From: CAYVHU01 sp964451415
Lineage (GTDB): Bacteria; Pseudomonadota; Alphaproteobacteria; Rhodospirillales; Magnetovibrionaceae
Assembly: GCA_964451415.1 (NCBI GenBank)
Contig: CAYVHU010000011.1
Coordinates: 23,638 to 87,637, forward strand
Length of the DNA stretch: 64,000 nt
Direction of reading: 5' to 3'
The notes beneath the pieces are model-generated. The model saw only the letters and a list, made by a program, of their open reading frames with translations, was not told the DNA's origin and did no database searches. Below, in pieces: positions 1 through 12,737 of this stretch (position 1 is the first letter of the stretch; each line of letters starts with the position of its first letter). A program made the position numbers and the translations under genes.

Positions 1-8
1 GGTCAAAG

Positions 9-1070
9 ATGATCCAGGCGGTTGATTTCTTTTGTGGCTGCGGTGGAACTAGTGCGGGTCTTAGAAAGGCCGGCATCAAAATCCTGGCAGGGATCGATTT
101 TGATGAGGAAGCCGGGCGAACTTTCCAACGAAATTTCCCCGAGGCGAAGTTCCTTCTCGAAGACATTCGGAATCTTCATCCATATAACCTTGAAGGGCTG
201 ATTGAACGCAAGCGTCGTTCGCCTTTGCTATTCTCAGCATGTGCGCCATGCCAGCCGTTTTCAAAGCAAAAAACGACCAAACGTAAGAAGGATGATCGCG
301 TCGTTCTTTTGGATGAGTTTCATCGTTTTGTACGGACCTTCCGGCCTGACTATATTTTTCTCGAAAACGTTCCTGGACTTCAAAAAATCAAAGCAGGTTC
401 GGGACCACTTGCACGGTTTATAAAATTGCTGGCCTCCCTTGGATACGCATTCGACGTGAAGGTACCGCAGTCTCAAGAATATGGTGTTCCACAGGTCCGG
501 AAACGGCTTGTGCTGCTCGCGAGCGTGTTGGGTGATTTGGTTGCCCCAGAGGCGACGCATGGCCCGGGGACTCCCAATGAAACATATGAAAACGTTTGGG
601 ATTGGATCGGAGACCTTCCTGAGATTAAAGCTGGTGAAGAACATCCAAAATTTCAAAATCATCGTGCAGCCGCACTATCGAATCTAAATCTACAACGGAT
701 TGCAGCAACGCCGGAGGGCGGCGGGCGTCTGGATTGGCCGGATGAGTTTAAGTTGGAATGTCATAAGGAGCATAAGGGGCACACGGATGTTTACGGGAGA
801 TTGCACAAGGATAAACCGTCCGCCGCACTCTCGACACGATGCATCAGTCTCTCAAATGGACGCTATGGACACCCAACTCAGAACAGAGCCATTAGCGTGC
901 GTGAAGCCGCACGTTTGCAAACCTTTGAAGATGACTTTGTGTTCGAAGGAAATCTGAACTCAATGGCCAGACAAATTGGCAATGCCGTTCCGGTGCGTTT
1001 TGCGGAAGTGTTCGGAGAGCATTTCAATATGCACTTTAAAAACTCCCCATATTTCACGGAGGCGGAATAA
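9..1070 (+). CDS. DNA (cytosine-5-)-methyltransferase, Dcm family
   Basis: This 353-residue protein should transfer a methyl group from SAM to C5 of cytosine in a specific DNA site. The family motifs are in order: the SAM-binding motif I (VDFFCGCGG, residues 5-13), the catalytic Pro-Cys-Gln (Cys81) in ACAPCQPFS, the ENV motif (Glu119), a QVRKRL motif near residue 163, and a C-terminal RQIGNAVP. The length is normal and the target-recognition region lies between the QxRxR and C-terminal motifs. It abuts the next gene directly (stop followed at once by ATG), so the two are co-transcribed and probably translationally coupled. The block is visibly AT-richer than the metH region beside it, which suggests horizontal transfer. 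In this context it probably marks self DNA for a defence system rather than acting as an orphan methylase. Confidence 0.93.
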   Translation: MIQAVDFFCGCGGTSAGLRKAGIKILAGIDFDEEAGRTFQRNFPEAKFLLEDIRNLHPYNLEGLIERKRRSPLLFSACAPCQPFSKQKTTKRKKDDRVVLLDEFHRFVRTFRPDYIFLENVPGLQKIKAGSGPLARFIKLLASLGYAFDVKVPQSQEYGVPQVRKRLVLLASVLGDLVAPEATHGPGTPNETYENVWDWIGDLPEIKAGEEHPKFQNHRAAALSNLNLQRIAATPEGGGRLDWPDEFKLECHKEHKGHTDVYGRLHKDKPSAALSTRCISLSNGRYGHPTQNRAISVREAARLQTFEDDFVFEGNLNSMARQIGNAVPVRFAEVFGEHFNMHFKNSPYFTEAE

Positions 1071-4040
1071 ATGGCTAAATTCCGCGTTCGCGCAAGAACA
1101 GTGGATCTGCTTGGGCGGCAGCAGATTGCTAATATATCGACGGCGCTCAGTGAGCTTTTTAAAAATGCCCACGATGCCTACGCCCAAAACGTGGGTGTTG
1201 ACTATTTTCGCGATGATGGATTGTTAGTCCTTCGTGATGATGGCCTTGGCATGACCCGTGAGGACTTTGAACAACGTTGGTTAACGCTCGGAACCGATAG
1301 CAAGGTCGGGGCCAAGGCTGGGCTGGATAAGCCACCGGTTGACCCAGGTCAAGACTCTCGCCCCATTCTCGGAGAAAAGGGGATTGGGCGTTTGGCCATT
1401 GCAGTAATTGGCAATCAAATCCTTGTTTTGACTCGTGCCAAGCGTGACGGAAAAGCGGCAAAAACTTTAACAGCGGCTTATCTCCATTGGGGCCTTTTCG
1501 AACTACCGGGAATTGACCTGGATGATATTACAATTCCGGTTGCAGAATTTCCGGCTGACATATTGCCGAATGAAGACGATGTACTTCAATTGGTCAACCA
1601 AGCAAAAGCAGTCCTGGACGATCTCAAGGATAGGGTGGACGTGAAGACGAGTAAGGCGTTACGTCGTGAGATGGATGCCTTCCGCGTTGATCCGGCAGAT
1701 GCCACAACGTATCTGGGTGTGCCGAATTTTGATGACGATGGCTGCGGAACGCATTTCTACATCCTTCCGGCTGACAAAATCATACAGGATGATATCGATA
1801 CACGCGAAGCGAAGGATAAGGCCACACGGTTTGAAAAAAACCTAATCGGGTTCACCAACACGATGACCCCGAGAGCAAAGCGACCATTAATCATCACCCG
1901 TTTCCTTGATCATGTTGATGAGGGCAAGGCTATTGAACGGGTCGGTGAGAAAACCTTTTTCACACCGGAAGAGTTCGATGAGGTGGACCACCATATCCAT
2001 GGTCGTTTCGATGAGTTTGGTCAGTTTAAAGGGCAGATTGGTGTCTACCACATGGAACCAGATGACTATGTTCTAAATTGGGATATGTCGGACGGGAAAC
2101 CGACACTATGTGGCCCATTCTCTTTTTCAATTGCCGTTCTCCAAGGAGCAGCTAGGGATTCTCTTGTTGACCCGCTCGAATATTCAAGAATGAAAAACAA
2201 GCTCGACCGGTATGGCGGGCTCTACATTTACAAGGATGGTATTCGTGTTCAACCGTATGGAGATTCCGGTTACGATTTTCTGGATATTGAGAGACGTCGC
2301 ACGCTTTCAGCAAGCTACTATTATTACTCGTTCCGGCGAATGTTCGGTGCTGTTGAACTGAATGGCACAGACAATTGGCGATTGAAGGAGAAGGCTGGAC
2401 GTGAGGGATTTCGGGAGGACACGGCCTATCGCCAGTTCCGCTCAATTTTAATGAATTTCTTTATTCAAAGTGCGGCCGACTATTTTAGGGTAGAGGGAAA
2501 GTACTCAGAACCTTGGGAGATCACCCGGGACAAAAACAATAGAAATGCTGAAGTAAGAGAGAAAAAGGCCAAGCAAGCAACCACGAAAAAACGTGAGCTT
2601 CAGAAAAACCTGACCTTGTTCTTTGAAGCAATGGATATAAAGGCTCCAGAAGAAAAAGCGGAACAGGCATTGTCCGATTTGGAGGAGCAGGTATCTAAAA
2701 TTACCACCAGCAACATTCCTCCAACGGAGAAGGCTTCAGCTTTGCTTGTTGTGGAGAAGGAGGGTCGGGACGTTATCAGGGAAATACAAAAGCAATACAC
2801 AGTGGTTAAACCTCGTGGCTTCGGTATGTCCCGTGCCCTTACAAATGAATGGCTCGCTTACCAAAAGGAGGCAAGTCGCCTGCGGGAAGAAGTGCTGCAA
2901 CCTGCTGAAGTGCGGATAGAAGCGTCTATCTCGAACCTGGCAATGGAGCATAGCCTCGATTTGGACGCTGCAGCCCGTCTTGATGCTGTCGTTCGCGAAC
3001 GTACTATGGATGCTGTTAGAACGGTCAAGTCTCTCCGTGCGGGCACCGAAGGTATGCTGGCCGAGGTTGCCAAAAAGGTTCGAGAAACGACAAAAGAGAG
3101 CTTTAAAAACATCAACAAGACCGTGGATGAGGTCCTTGTTGATTTGGAGCATTTGAAGGGGAAAACCCTATCGTCAGATGCGGTGAGTTCAGCGCGCAAG
3201 GAACTTGAAGACCGAATCGGCAGCGTTTTTGAAACTGAGCGGACCAAACTGACCCGTCTTAAAGATCAGTTGATCTCTGTGCATGGGTTCTGGCAAGAGG
3301 ACGGTTTCGATACGGCGGAATTGACCGAAGCACTTGAAGAGGAATTGGAGGAGCTTCGGGAAAGCCGTGATGCTGATCTGGAATTAGCCCAAATCGGGTT
3401 GGTGGTAAATACCATCAACCATGAATTTGAAAAAACAATTGGCGTCATGCGTGACGGCTTTCGGCGCATGAAGTCGTGGGCCGACGCGAACCCCAAGTTG
3501 GGGAAGCTTTATAATGATATGCGGTACAGCTTTGATCACCTTGACGGGTATCTGTCGCTGTTCACGCCCCTTGACCGCCGCCTGCATCGTAAGGCCGTCG
3601 ATATTTCCGGGCAGAATGTATTCGATTTTCTGACAGGCCTATTTGAAGTTCGCTTGAAACGTCATGATACTGAGCTAAAGGCGACAGAAAAGTTTAAAAA
3701 GGCATTCGTACACGGGTATCCATCGTCATTTTTCCCGATCTATGTGAACTTGGTTGATAACGCTATTTTCTGGCAAGAACGTAATCAGGATCGGAAGCGA
3801 GAAATCGTCTTGGATGTTGATGGCACTGACTTCCTTGTACGTGATAACGGGCCTGGCGTGAGCGTAAGGGACCGTGAAAATATTTTTAGGTTAAATTTCT
3901 CACGTAAACCGGGTGGGCGTGGCATGGGGCTTTATATATCCCGTGAATCTCTTGCGAAAATTGGTTACGGACTTACTCTTGATCCAAGAGAAAGTGATTC
4001 GGGCGCTATTTTTCGCCTTTCGCCCAAGGAAAAAATATAG
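1071..4040 (+). CDS. Dual GHKL ATPase: MORC/Hsp90-type N-terminus fused to a histidine-kinase-like C-terminus
   Basis: This 989-residue protein carries two GHKL ATP-binding modules. The first has the N-box ELFKNAHDAYA (Glu28, Asn32, Asp35), the G1 box DDGLGM (56-61) and the G2 box GEKGIGRLA (101-109), as in MutL/Hsp90/MORC ATPases. A long charged, probably coiled-coil region (about 490-770) follows. Next comes an H-box-like INHEFEKTIG (candidate phospho-acceptor His784), then a second ATPase with NLVDNAI (893-899), DNGPG (925-929) and GGRGMGLYISR (948-958), as in sensor histidine kinases. Prokaryotic MORC-like ATPases are known from restriction-modification-type operons. The methyltransferase upstream and the receiver-like gene 19 bases downstream support such a role. 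I infer that the protein senses or clamps DNA with the first module and signals through the second. Confidence 0.85.
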   Translation: MAKFRVRARTVDLLGRQQIANISTALSELFKNAHDAYAQNVGVDYFRDDGLLVLRDDGLGMTREDFEQRWLTLGTDSKVGAKAGLDKPPVDPGQDSRPILGEKGIGRLAIAVIGNQILVLTRAKRDGKAAKTLTAAYLHWGLFELPGIDLDDITIPVAEFPADILPNEDDVLQLVNQAKAVLDDLKDRVDVKTSKALRREMDAFRVDPADATTYLGVPNFDDDGCGTHFYILPADKIIQDDIDTREAKDKATRFEKNLIGFTNTMTPRAKRPLIITRFLDHVDEGKAIERVGEKTFFTPEEFDEVDHHIHGRFDEFGQFKGQIGVYHMEPDDYVLNWDMSDGKPTLCGPFSFSIAVLQGAARDSLVDPLEYSRMKNKLDRYGGLYIYKDGIRVQPYGDSGYDFLDIERRRTLSASYYYYSFRRMFGAVELNGTDNWRLKEKAGREGFREDTAYRQFRSILMNFFIQSAADYFRVEGKYSEPWEITRDKNNRNAEVREKKAKQATTKKRELQKNLTLFFEAMDIKAPEEKAEQALSDLEEQVSKITTSNIPPTEKASALLVVEKEGRDVIREIQKQYTVVKPRGFGMSRALTNEWLAYQKEASRLREEVLQPAEVRIEASISNLAMEHSLDLDAAARLDAVVRERTMDAVRTVKSLRAGTEGMLAEVAKKVRETTKESFKNINKTVDEVLVDLEHLKGKTLSSDAVSSARKELEDRIGSVFETERTKLTRLKDQLISVHGFWQEDGFDTAELTEALEEELEELRESRDADLELAQIGLVVNTINHEFEKTIGVMRDGFRRMKSWADANPKLGKLYNDMRYSFDHLDGYLSLFTPLDRRLHRKAVDISGQNVFDFLTGLFEVRLKRHDTELKATEKFKKAFVHGYPSSFFPIYVNLVDNAIFWQERNQDRKREIVLDVDGTDFLVRDNGPGVSVRDRENIFRLNFSRKPGGRGMGLYISRESLAKIGYGLTLDPRESDSGAIFRLSPKEKI

Positions 4041-4059
4041 ACGATAATTAGGGGGAATA

Positions 4060-5733
4060 ATGGCCGCGACTGTATCAGATTTTGCTGCGGATAGATTGGC
4101 AGCAGTGCAGAATTTTGCGCACACGATGATTGTTGTCGATGATGAGGCTGATAAAGAAGGTGTATCTGTTGAGGTCGTCCCTGCGGAGGTTCATGAACCT
4201 GGTCGGCGTGCGGCTACGGTCGAACCCGAAAGGACCGATCATGGCCATAGCATCATGGTCTCCCACCCGTTGAATTCCAGAATTGTTGTAGACCAGGCCA
4301 TGGACCTCGGCTTGGTTTGCTCGATTGTACAGCCAGAAAAAAGGGATCGTGTCGTTAAGAAAGTTAGCAAGGCTGCTGAAAGAGCAGATATCCTATCCCT
4401 TGACTGGCAGATGCATGGCGACCACGGAGACATTGCCAAATCAATCATTAAGCGCATTATTCAAACCGATGACAAAAAAGGTGGGCGTCTCCGTTTGATC
4501 GCAATTTATACCGGCGTACGGGATCGAAATGAAATCTATGAGTCCGTTCTGAAATCATTGCCGAAAGCGACAAAGAAAAAATACAAAATCCGATCAAACG
4601 GTGAGAGCATCATCAGCAATCATGGTCTGCGTATTGTGTGGCTGTTTAAAGGTGACGGAACAAGGCTCACTGGAGACCTGGAGAAGTTCCAGGTTAAAGA
4701 AGAGAAGTTGCCTTCTCGTCTCCAGGCCGAGTTCGCGGAGCTTTCCGAAGGACTACTTTCGAATGTTGCGTTGGCGACTATCGCTTCGGTTCGCGATGCG
4801 ACCCACCACGTTCTCGGTAAATTTAAAGGGAGCATGGATGGCCCGTATTTCCATCACCGTGCTTTTCTCGAAAACCCAGCCGATGCGGAAGACTATGCCG
4901 TTTCAATTGTCTTAAGCGAGCTCAAAAGTGCCGTGAACAAGCAGGATGTCGCCACCAGAGGGGCTAGTGAAAATGCTATCAAGAACCGACTTAAACACCT
5001 AAGTAACGGAAACCACAAATTTAAGTTGAATTATTCGAATGATAAGAGGAAAGATCCGGATTTCGAACTAACGGTGGAAGAAGTAATATCCATCATTGTT
5101 GGAGGTTTGCGCAATGCGAAAATAAACGGCCTTCCAGGTGAGAAGAAAGTTAGACCAAGCCTGTCTAGTATTTTCGTGGACAGCTATAAAGCTTGTCGGC
5201 ACAACATGATGGCTTTTGCAAGTCTCACAGGTGTTCGTGTTCATCCAGGGAGCCAATTGTACGGTAGGGCACCACAGCTAGTCCTCGGAACCATTGTGAA
5301 AACACCTGATAATAAATATCTGATTTGTTTACAAGCCAGTTGCGACACGGTTCGTGTCAAAGCTGGCATGGGTTTCTATTTTGTTCCGATGAGCGAAGAG
5401 AAGGATAAACCGGACCATGTTGTACCCATTCTAAAAAATGGAGACGAGGGTAACTATCTAGGCTTGGTTATAGATGACAAGGCATACACGAAATCGCGTT
5501 CCCTAACCTTCCCTCCCAATGCGGGTAATGGCGTGCAGACAGTACGGGCGAGTAAGAGTAGAGGGATAAGGGGGTACTATTTCACCGATACCAAAGGTGA
5601 AAAATTTGAATGGATAGCTAACCTTAAGCAACGTCGGGCAATGAGGTCCGCCCAGTGGATCAGCCAGGACATGGGGCGTATCGGTTTTGATGAATTCGAG
5701 CCATTCAGACCGAATAGCAAACCTAACAATTGA
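4060..5733 (+). CDS. Receiver-domain-like protein partnered with the dual GHKL ATPase
   Basis: This 557-residue protein has an N-terminal region resembling a response-regulator receiver. MIVVDDEAD (Asp27/Asp28) supplies the acidic pair, ADILSLDWQM supplies a candidate phospho-acceptor (Asp115), and IAIYTG supplies the conserved Thr151. The gap between the acidic pair and Asp115 (about 87 residues) is longer than in CheY-type receivers, so there is an insertion of roughly 35-40 residues. The remaining 400 residues show no output domain that I recognise: no helix-turn-helix and no nuclease motif. A clear ribosome site (AGGGGG) precedes the ATG. It is the last gene of the operon, and metH follows convergently. 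It is probably the phosphorelay partner of the upstream ATPase/kinase. The C-terminal part could be the effector of the system, but that is a guess. Confidence 0.75.
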   Translation: MAATVSDFAADRLAAVQNFAHTMIVVDDEADKEGVSVEVVPAEVHEPGRRAATVEPERTDHGHSIMVSHPLNSRIVVDQAMDLGLVCSIVQPEKRDRVVKKVSKAAERADILSLDWQMHGDHGDIAKSIIKRIIQTDDKKGGRLRLIAIYTGVRDRNEIYESVLKSLPKATKKKYKIRSNGESIISNHGLRIVWLFKGDGTRLTGDLEKFQVKEEKLPSRLQAEFAELSEGLLSNVALATIASVRDATHHVLGKFKGSMDGPYFHHRAFLENPADAEDYAVSIVLSELKSAVNKQDVATRGASENAIKNRLKHLSNGNHKFKLNYSNDKRKDPDFELTVEEVISIIVGGLRNAKINGLPGEKKVRPSLSSIFVDSYKACRHNMMAFASLTGVRVHPGSQLYGRAPQLVLGTIVKTPDNKYLICLQASCDTVRVKAGMGFYFVPMSEEKDKPDHVVPILKNGDEGNYLGLVIDDKAYTKSRSLTFPPNAGNGVQTVRASKSRGIRGYYFTDTKGEKFEWIANLKQRRAMRSAQWISQDMGRIGFDEFEPFRPNSKPNN

Positions 5734-5835
5734 AGCCATGGCCGTTCAATATTACGGAAATCAATAAATACTGGGGAAACCAAGTATACAACAGACGTCC
5801 CAGACTCATTCAAATGGCACGCTTGAGTTTGGACC

Positions 5836-9540
<3,705 letters not shown>

Positions 9541-9580
9541 CGTTCGTTCTCTTTTTCGTCATGTTACGAAGGGCAAAATT

Positions 9581-10489
9581 TCAACGCGTAGGCCGTACGC
9601 CTAAAATATGACAAATGGCGTAAGTCAGATCGGCACGGTTGAGGGTATAAAAATGGAACGTTTTCACCCCGTTTGCGTATAAAACCCGGCACTGCTCAGC
9701 GGCCACCGTGGCGGCCACCAGGGTGCGCGTTTGCGGGTCGTCGTCCAGACCCTGGAACAGTTCCGCCATCCACTGTGGCACCGATGTTCCGGTCATGGCG
9801 GAAAATTCGCACACCCGCTGGAAATTCGTCACCGGAAGAATACCCGGCACAATGGGAACCTGCACCCCGGCGGCACGCGCTTTATCGACAAAATTGAGGA
9901 ATACCCGTACATCGAAAAAGGACTGCGTGATCACCCGGTCGGCACCGGCATCAACCTTGCGTTTGAGAAATTCTATATCGCTGTCCAGGTTCTCGGCCTG
10001 GGGATGCGCCTCGGGATAACCGGCCACGGAAATCTCAAAGTCGGCTATGTTTTTTAGCCCCCTTATCAAATCTTCCGCGTAGGCGTACCCATCTGTTTGC
10101 GGGACGTAAACGTCTCCGATCCCCCCCACGGGATCACCGCGAAGGGCCACGATATGACGAATACCATCTTGCCAGTAGCGACGTGCAATGGCATCGATTT
10201 CTTCTCGTGTCGCCCCAACGCAAGTCAGGTGCGCCGCAGGTTCGAGATCGGTTTCCTGACGGATACGCTTCACCGTCGCATGGGTGCGTTCGCGCGTCGA
10301 ACCGCCCGCGCCATAGGTCACCGACACGTAAGACGGCCGCAACGGCTTCAACCGTTCGATGCAATCCCATAGCTTCGCTTCCATTCTTTCCGTCTTCGGA
10401 GGAAAAAACTCAAACGAGACCTCGACATCTTGCGGCAGTGGGGCCGCCACGGCCAGAGCGGACAACTTATAATCCGCGGTAACGTTCAT
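9581..10489 (-). CDS. metF: 5,10-methylenetetrahydrofolate reductase
   Basis: MetF reduces 5,10-methylenetetrahydrofolate to the 5-methyl form that MetH consumes, using an FAD cofactor. The protein begins MNVTADYKL and carries the conserved EVSFEFFPPKT (with the catalytic Glu) and ALRGDPVGG. Its 302 residues match the usual MetF length. I chose the start at 10489 because its ATG overlaps the stop of the regulator gene (ATGA) and AGGAG lies just upstream. A longer in-frame extension to 10621 lies inside the upstream coding sequence and is not conserved in the family. Translational coupling to the regulator is likely. Confidence 0.96.
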   Translation of the reverse strand: MNVTADYKLSALAVAAPLPQDVEVSFEFFPPKTERMEAKLWDCIERLKPLRPSYVSVTYGAGGSTRERTHATVKRIRQETDLEPAAHLTCVGATREEIDAIARRYWQDGIRHIVALRGDPVGGIGDVYVPQTDGYAYAEDLIRGLKNIADFEISVAGYPEAHPQAENLDSDIEFLKRKVDAGADRVITQSFFDVRVFLNFVDKARAAGVQVPIVPGILPVTNFQRVCEFSAMTGTSVPQWMAELFQGLDDDPQTRTLVAATVAAEQCRVLYANGVKTFHFYTLNRADLTYAICHILGVRPTR

Positions 10490-11484
10490 GGGGAGACTCC
10501 TTGTTTCCTGTCTTCTGCGCGCCGTGCAAGCCATAGGGTGACGCGCAAGCGGCCGGAGCCGCCGTGCGCCAAGTGACGTATGGTTTCGCACTGAAGGCCT
10601 TGAGTGTCGAGGCAATCGCATATCTCATTATCTGTGAATCCTAGGTGACGATGGCCATGCTTTTCGTGCAGATCATCCGCATGATGGCGCGCCAGATCGA
10701 CCACAAGAAGCCGTCCGCCGGGAACAAGCATGCGCGCGGCTTGCGCGATGGCGGCACAGGGCTGTTCCAAATAATGCAGAACCTGATGCAACACGACGGC
10801 ATCGAACGAGTTGTCCGCCAACGGCAACGCCAGGATGTCAGCCTGCCTGAGTTGACAATTTTCCAGTTGCCCCTTTTCGCGCAACGCCCCTTGACGGATA
10901 CGGTCGCGCGCCACGGCCAGCACTTCAGAAGATTTATCGACCCCGAGCGATTCCCCCGCATCCGGCCCCAGCAAGCTGAGCATGTGCCCCGTCCCGGTGC
11001 CCATATCCAACAATTTTTGGGCTTTGCTCAGGGGAAGCATGTCACGCACCGCGCGCTCAACTTCAACTTCATCCACACCCAATTCACGCAGCCGTTCAAT
11101 TTCAGGCATGCATTTCAAGGCGTTGGTTTTCGACGCGCGTTCGGCACGCTTGCGTTCAATATCCTTCAACCGTTCGCGGTCTTGCAAACGCAGCACGTCG
11201 TCTTGGGGAATCATGGCGATGATCCGCTGCGCGATTTTTGCCTCGGTGCGATCTCTGCGCAAACGATAAAAAACACGGCTGCCCTCGCGAAAGCGTTCCA
11301 ACAAGCCCGCGTCCGTCAACACCTTGAGATGACGCGATACGCGCGGCTGACTTTGCACAAGAACGCCAACCAATTCGCCCACCGTCAACTCTCCCAAGGA
11401 CAACAAGAGCAAAATCCGCAGTCGGCTTGGATCTGCCGCAGCGCGAAGCGCTTCCAATACAACGTCCATGGATCGACACCACAT
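10486..11484 (-). CDS. ArsR-family regulator fused to a SAM-dependent methyltransferase domain
   Basis: This 332-residue protein starts with an ArsR-type winged helix (about 6-85; ADPSRLRILLLL, SQPRVSRHLKVLTDAGLL). It continues into a class I methyltransferase fold (LLDMGTGTGHMLSLLG as the SAM site, then VVLHQVLHYLEQP). No ArsR metal-binding Cys cluster (such as ELCVCDL) is present, so it is not an arsenic sensor. It is the first gene of the metF-metH operon. ArsR proteins that answer to S-adenosylhomocysteine control SAM-cycle genes in Proteobacteria. By analogy I infer that the methyltransferase-like domain binds SAM or SAH as effector, with or without enzymatic activity. An internal ATG at 11469 (MDVVLEAL) is an equally good start, as neither has a strong ribosome site. 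Confidence 0.88.
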   Translation of the reverse strand: MWCRSMDVVLEALRAAADPSRLRILLLLSLGELTVGELVGVLVQSQPRVSRHLKVLTDAGLLERFREGSRVFYRLRRDRTEAKIAQRIIAMIPQDDVLRLQDRERLKDIERKRAERASKTNALKCMPEIERLRELGVDEVEVERAVRDMLPLSKAQKLLDMGTGTGHMLSLLGPDAGESLGVDKSSEVLAVARDRIRQGALREKGQLENCQLRQADILALPLADNSFDAVVLHQVLHYLEQPCAAIAQAARMLVPGGRLLVVDLARHHADDLHEKHGHRHLGFTDNEICDCLDTQGLQCETIRHLAHGGSGRLRVTLWLARRAEDRKQGVSP

Positions 11485-11498
11485 TACGGGAATAGTTA

Positions 11499-11525
11499 AT
11501 ATGCTTATATAACGATATGTTTATA
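11499..11525 (-). promoter_or_regulatory. Candidate operator of the ArsR-methyltransferase/met operon
   Basis: Just upstream of the regulator start lie two near-identical 11-bp boxes, ATATGCTTATA (11499) and ATATGTTTATA (11515), with a 16-bp period in an AT-rich stretch. Autoregulation from such a site is usual for ArsR proteins. Operator function is inferred from position and symmetry only. The rest of the 11485-11816 interval (about 330 bases) shows no gene. It presumably also carries the mlaA promoter. Confidence 0.45.
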
Positions 11526-11816
11526 GGTATGTCAATTTTCAATTGTTCTTAAAATTTCCTGATCCATTCGGCCTAACATGTGTTGTAATTTTACCACCTT
11601 GGCGGCCAAGGTCGACGTTTGGGCAAGGCCATGCTGGCTATCCCACAGAAGCTGTGTTAATTCGAAATACAGTTCTTATATGGTGAGGTGCGTTTGTCGT
11701 ACGCAAAACCATGAAAACCCCAAACGGCCCTTTGAGGGATCTGTGTGCGGGTTGCGCTAAACGGAGCGGTTGCCGAACGGTGTGCGCGGTGTGGACCAAC
11801 AAAAACGGAGCCTCAC

Positions 11817-12728
11817 ATGACGGGAATATCGGTTGGGTTAGAGGGTTTTGCGGTGCTTGGACAAAATGTGCGAAAGACAATGAGCGATTTGAAACCTTCC
11901 CTGCACCCGATCGGTTTTCGCCCCAAAATGGCGGTGGTTCTGGCAACACTTCTGCTCGCAGGGCCTTTGTTGAGCGCGTGCGCGACACCTCCTAAAGCCG
12001 GCGACGCTGAAGCCCTGGCTGAGTACAAAGCCGTCAACGACCCGCTGGAGCCTTTGAACCGCGCGACGTTTTTCGTCAACGAAGGCCTGGACACCTTCTT
12101 TGTGCGCCCTGCGGCGACTTTTTACAAAGCGATGACGCCGCCGCCGATCCAAAAGATGGTGCACAATTTCTTGAACAATATCAGAACGCCGATCATTTTA
12201 TTGAACGACCTGCTTCAAGACGACCCCAAACGCGCCGGCGACACCGCCACGCGCTTTGCCATCAACACCACCATCGGCATCCTGGGCCTTCGCGACCCGG
12301 CGAGCGCCATGGGCTATGCGCGCCACAGTGAAGATTTCGGCCAGACTCTGAGCGTTTGGGGCCTTAAGGAAGGACCGTATCTGGTGCTGCCGATCATCGG
12401 CCCGTCCAACCCGCGCGACGCGGTGGGTTACGCCGTCGATTACGTCACGGACCCCATCAATATCTGGGTCCACAATACCGGACGACAGGCCCTGACCACC
12501 ACACGTTCCGTCGCAAGCGCGATCGACTTCCGTGCAAGAAACATGAATGAAATCAACGACTTACAAAAAACGTCTTTAGATTACTACGTGGCCGTACGCA
12601 CCCTTTACCGGCAGGTGCGCAGCAACGAGATCCGCAACGGGGCGACCCCCTTCAGCAACGGTCTGCCGAGCATGGGGTCCACGCAAACCCCACACACCCA
12701 AACGGCGGTCGTCATCAGCAAGAATTGA
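11817..12728 (+). CDS. mlaA: MlaA (VacJ) outer-membrane lipoprotein
   Basis: MlaA sits in the outer membrane and removes mislocalised phospholipids from the outer leaflet, passing them to the Mla transport chain. A hydrophobic signal segment (MAVVLATLLLAGPLL) ends in a lipobox, LLSAC. It is followed by the family signature NDPLEPLNRATFFVNEGLD and by GILGLRDPA, DFGQTLSVWG and GPYLVLPIIGPSNPRD. I place the start at 11817, where GGAG precedes the ATG at good spacing. A later ATG at 11880 (MSDLKPSL) would give a more typical short signal peptide but lacks a ribosome site. No other mla gene is adjacent, and ettA converges on its 3' end. Confidence 0.93.
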   Translation: MTGISVGLEGFAVLGQNVRKTMSDLKPSLHPIGFRPKMAVVLATLLLAGPLLSACATPPKAGDAEALAEYKAVNDPLEPLNRATFFVNEGLDTFFVRPAATFYKAMTPPPIQKMVHNFLNNIRTPIILLNDLLQDDPKRAGDTATRFAINTTIGILGLRDPASAMGYARHSEDFGQTLSVWGLKEGPYLVLPIIGPSNPRDAVGYAVDYVTDPINIWVHNTGRQALTTTRSVASAIDFRARNMNEINDLQKTSLDYYVAVRTLYRQVRSNEIRNGATPFSNGLPSMGSTQTPHTQTAVVISKN

Positions 12729-12737
12729 GCCTCACCC

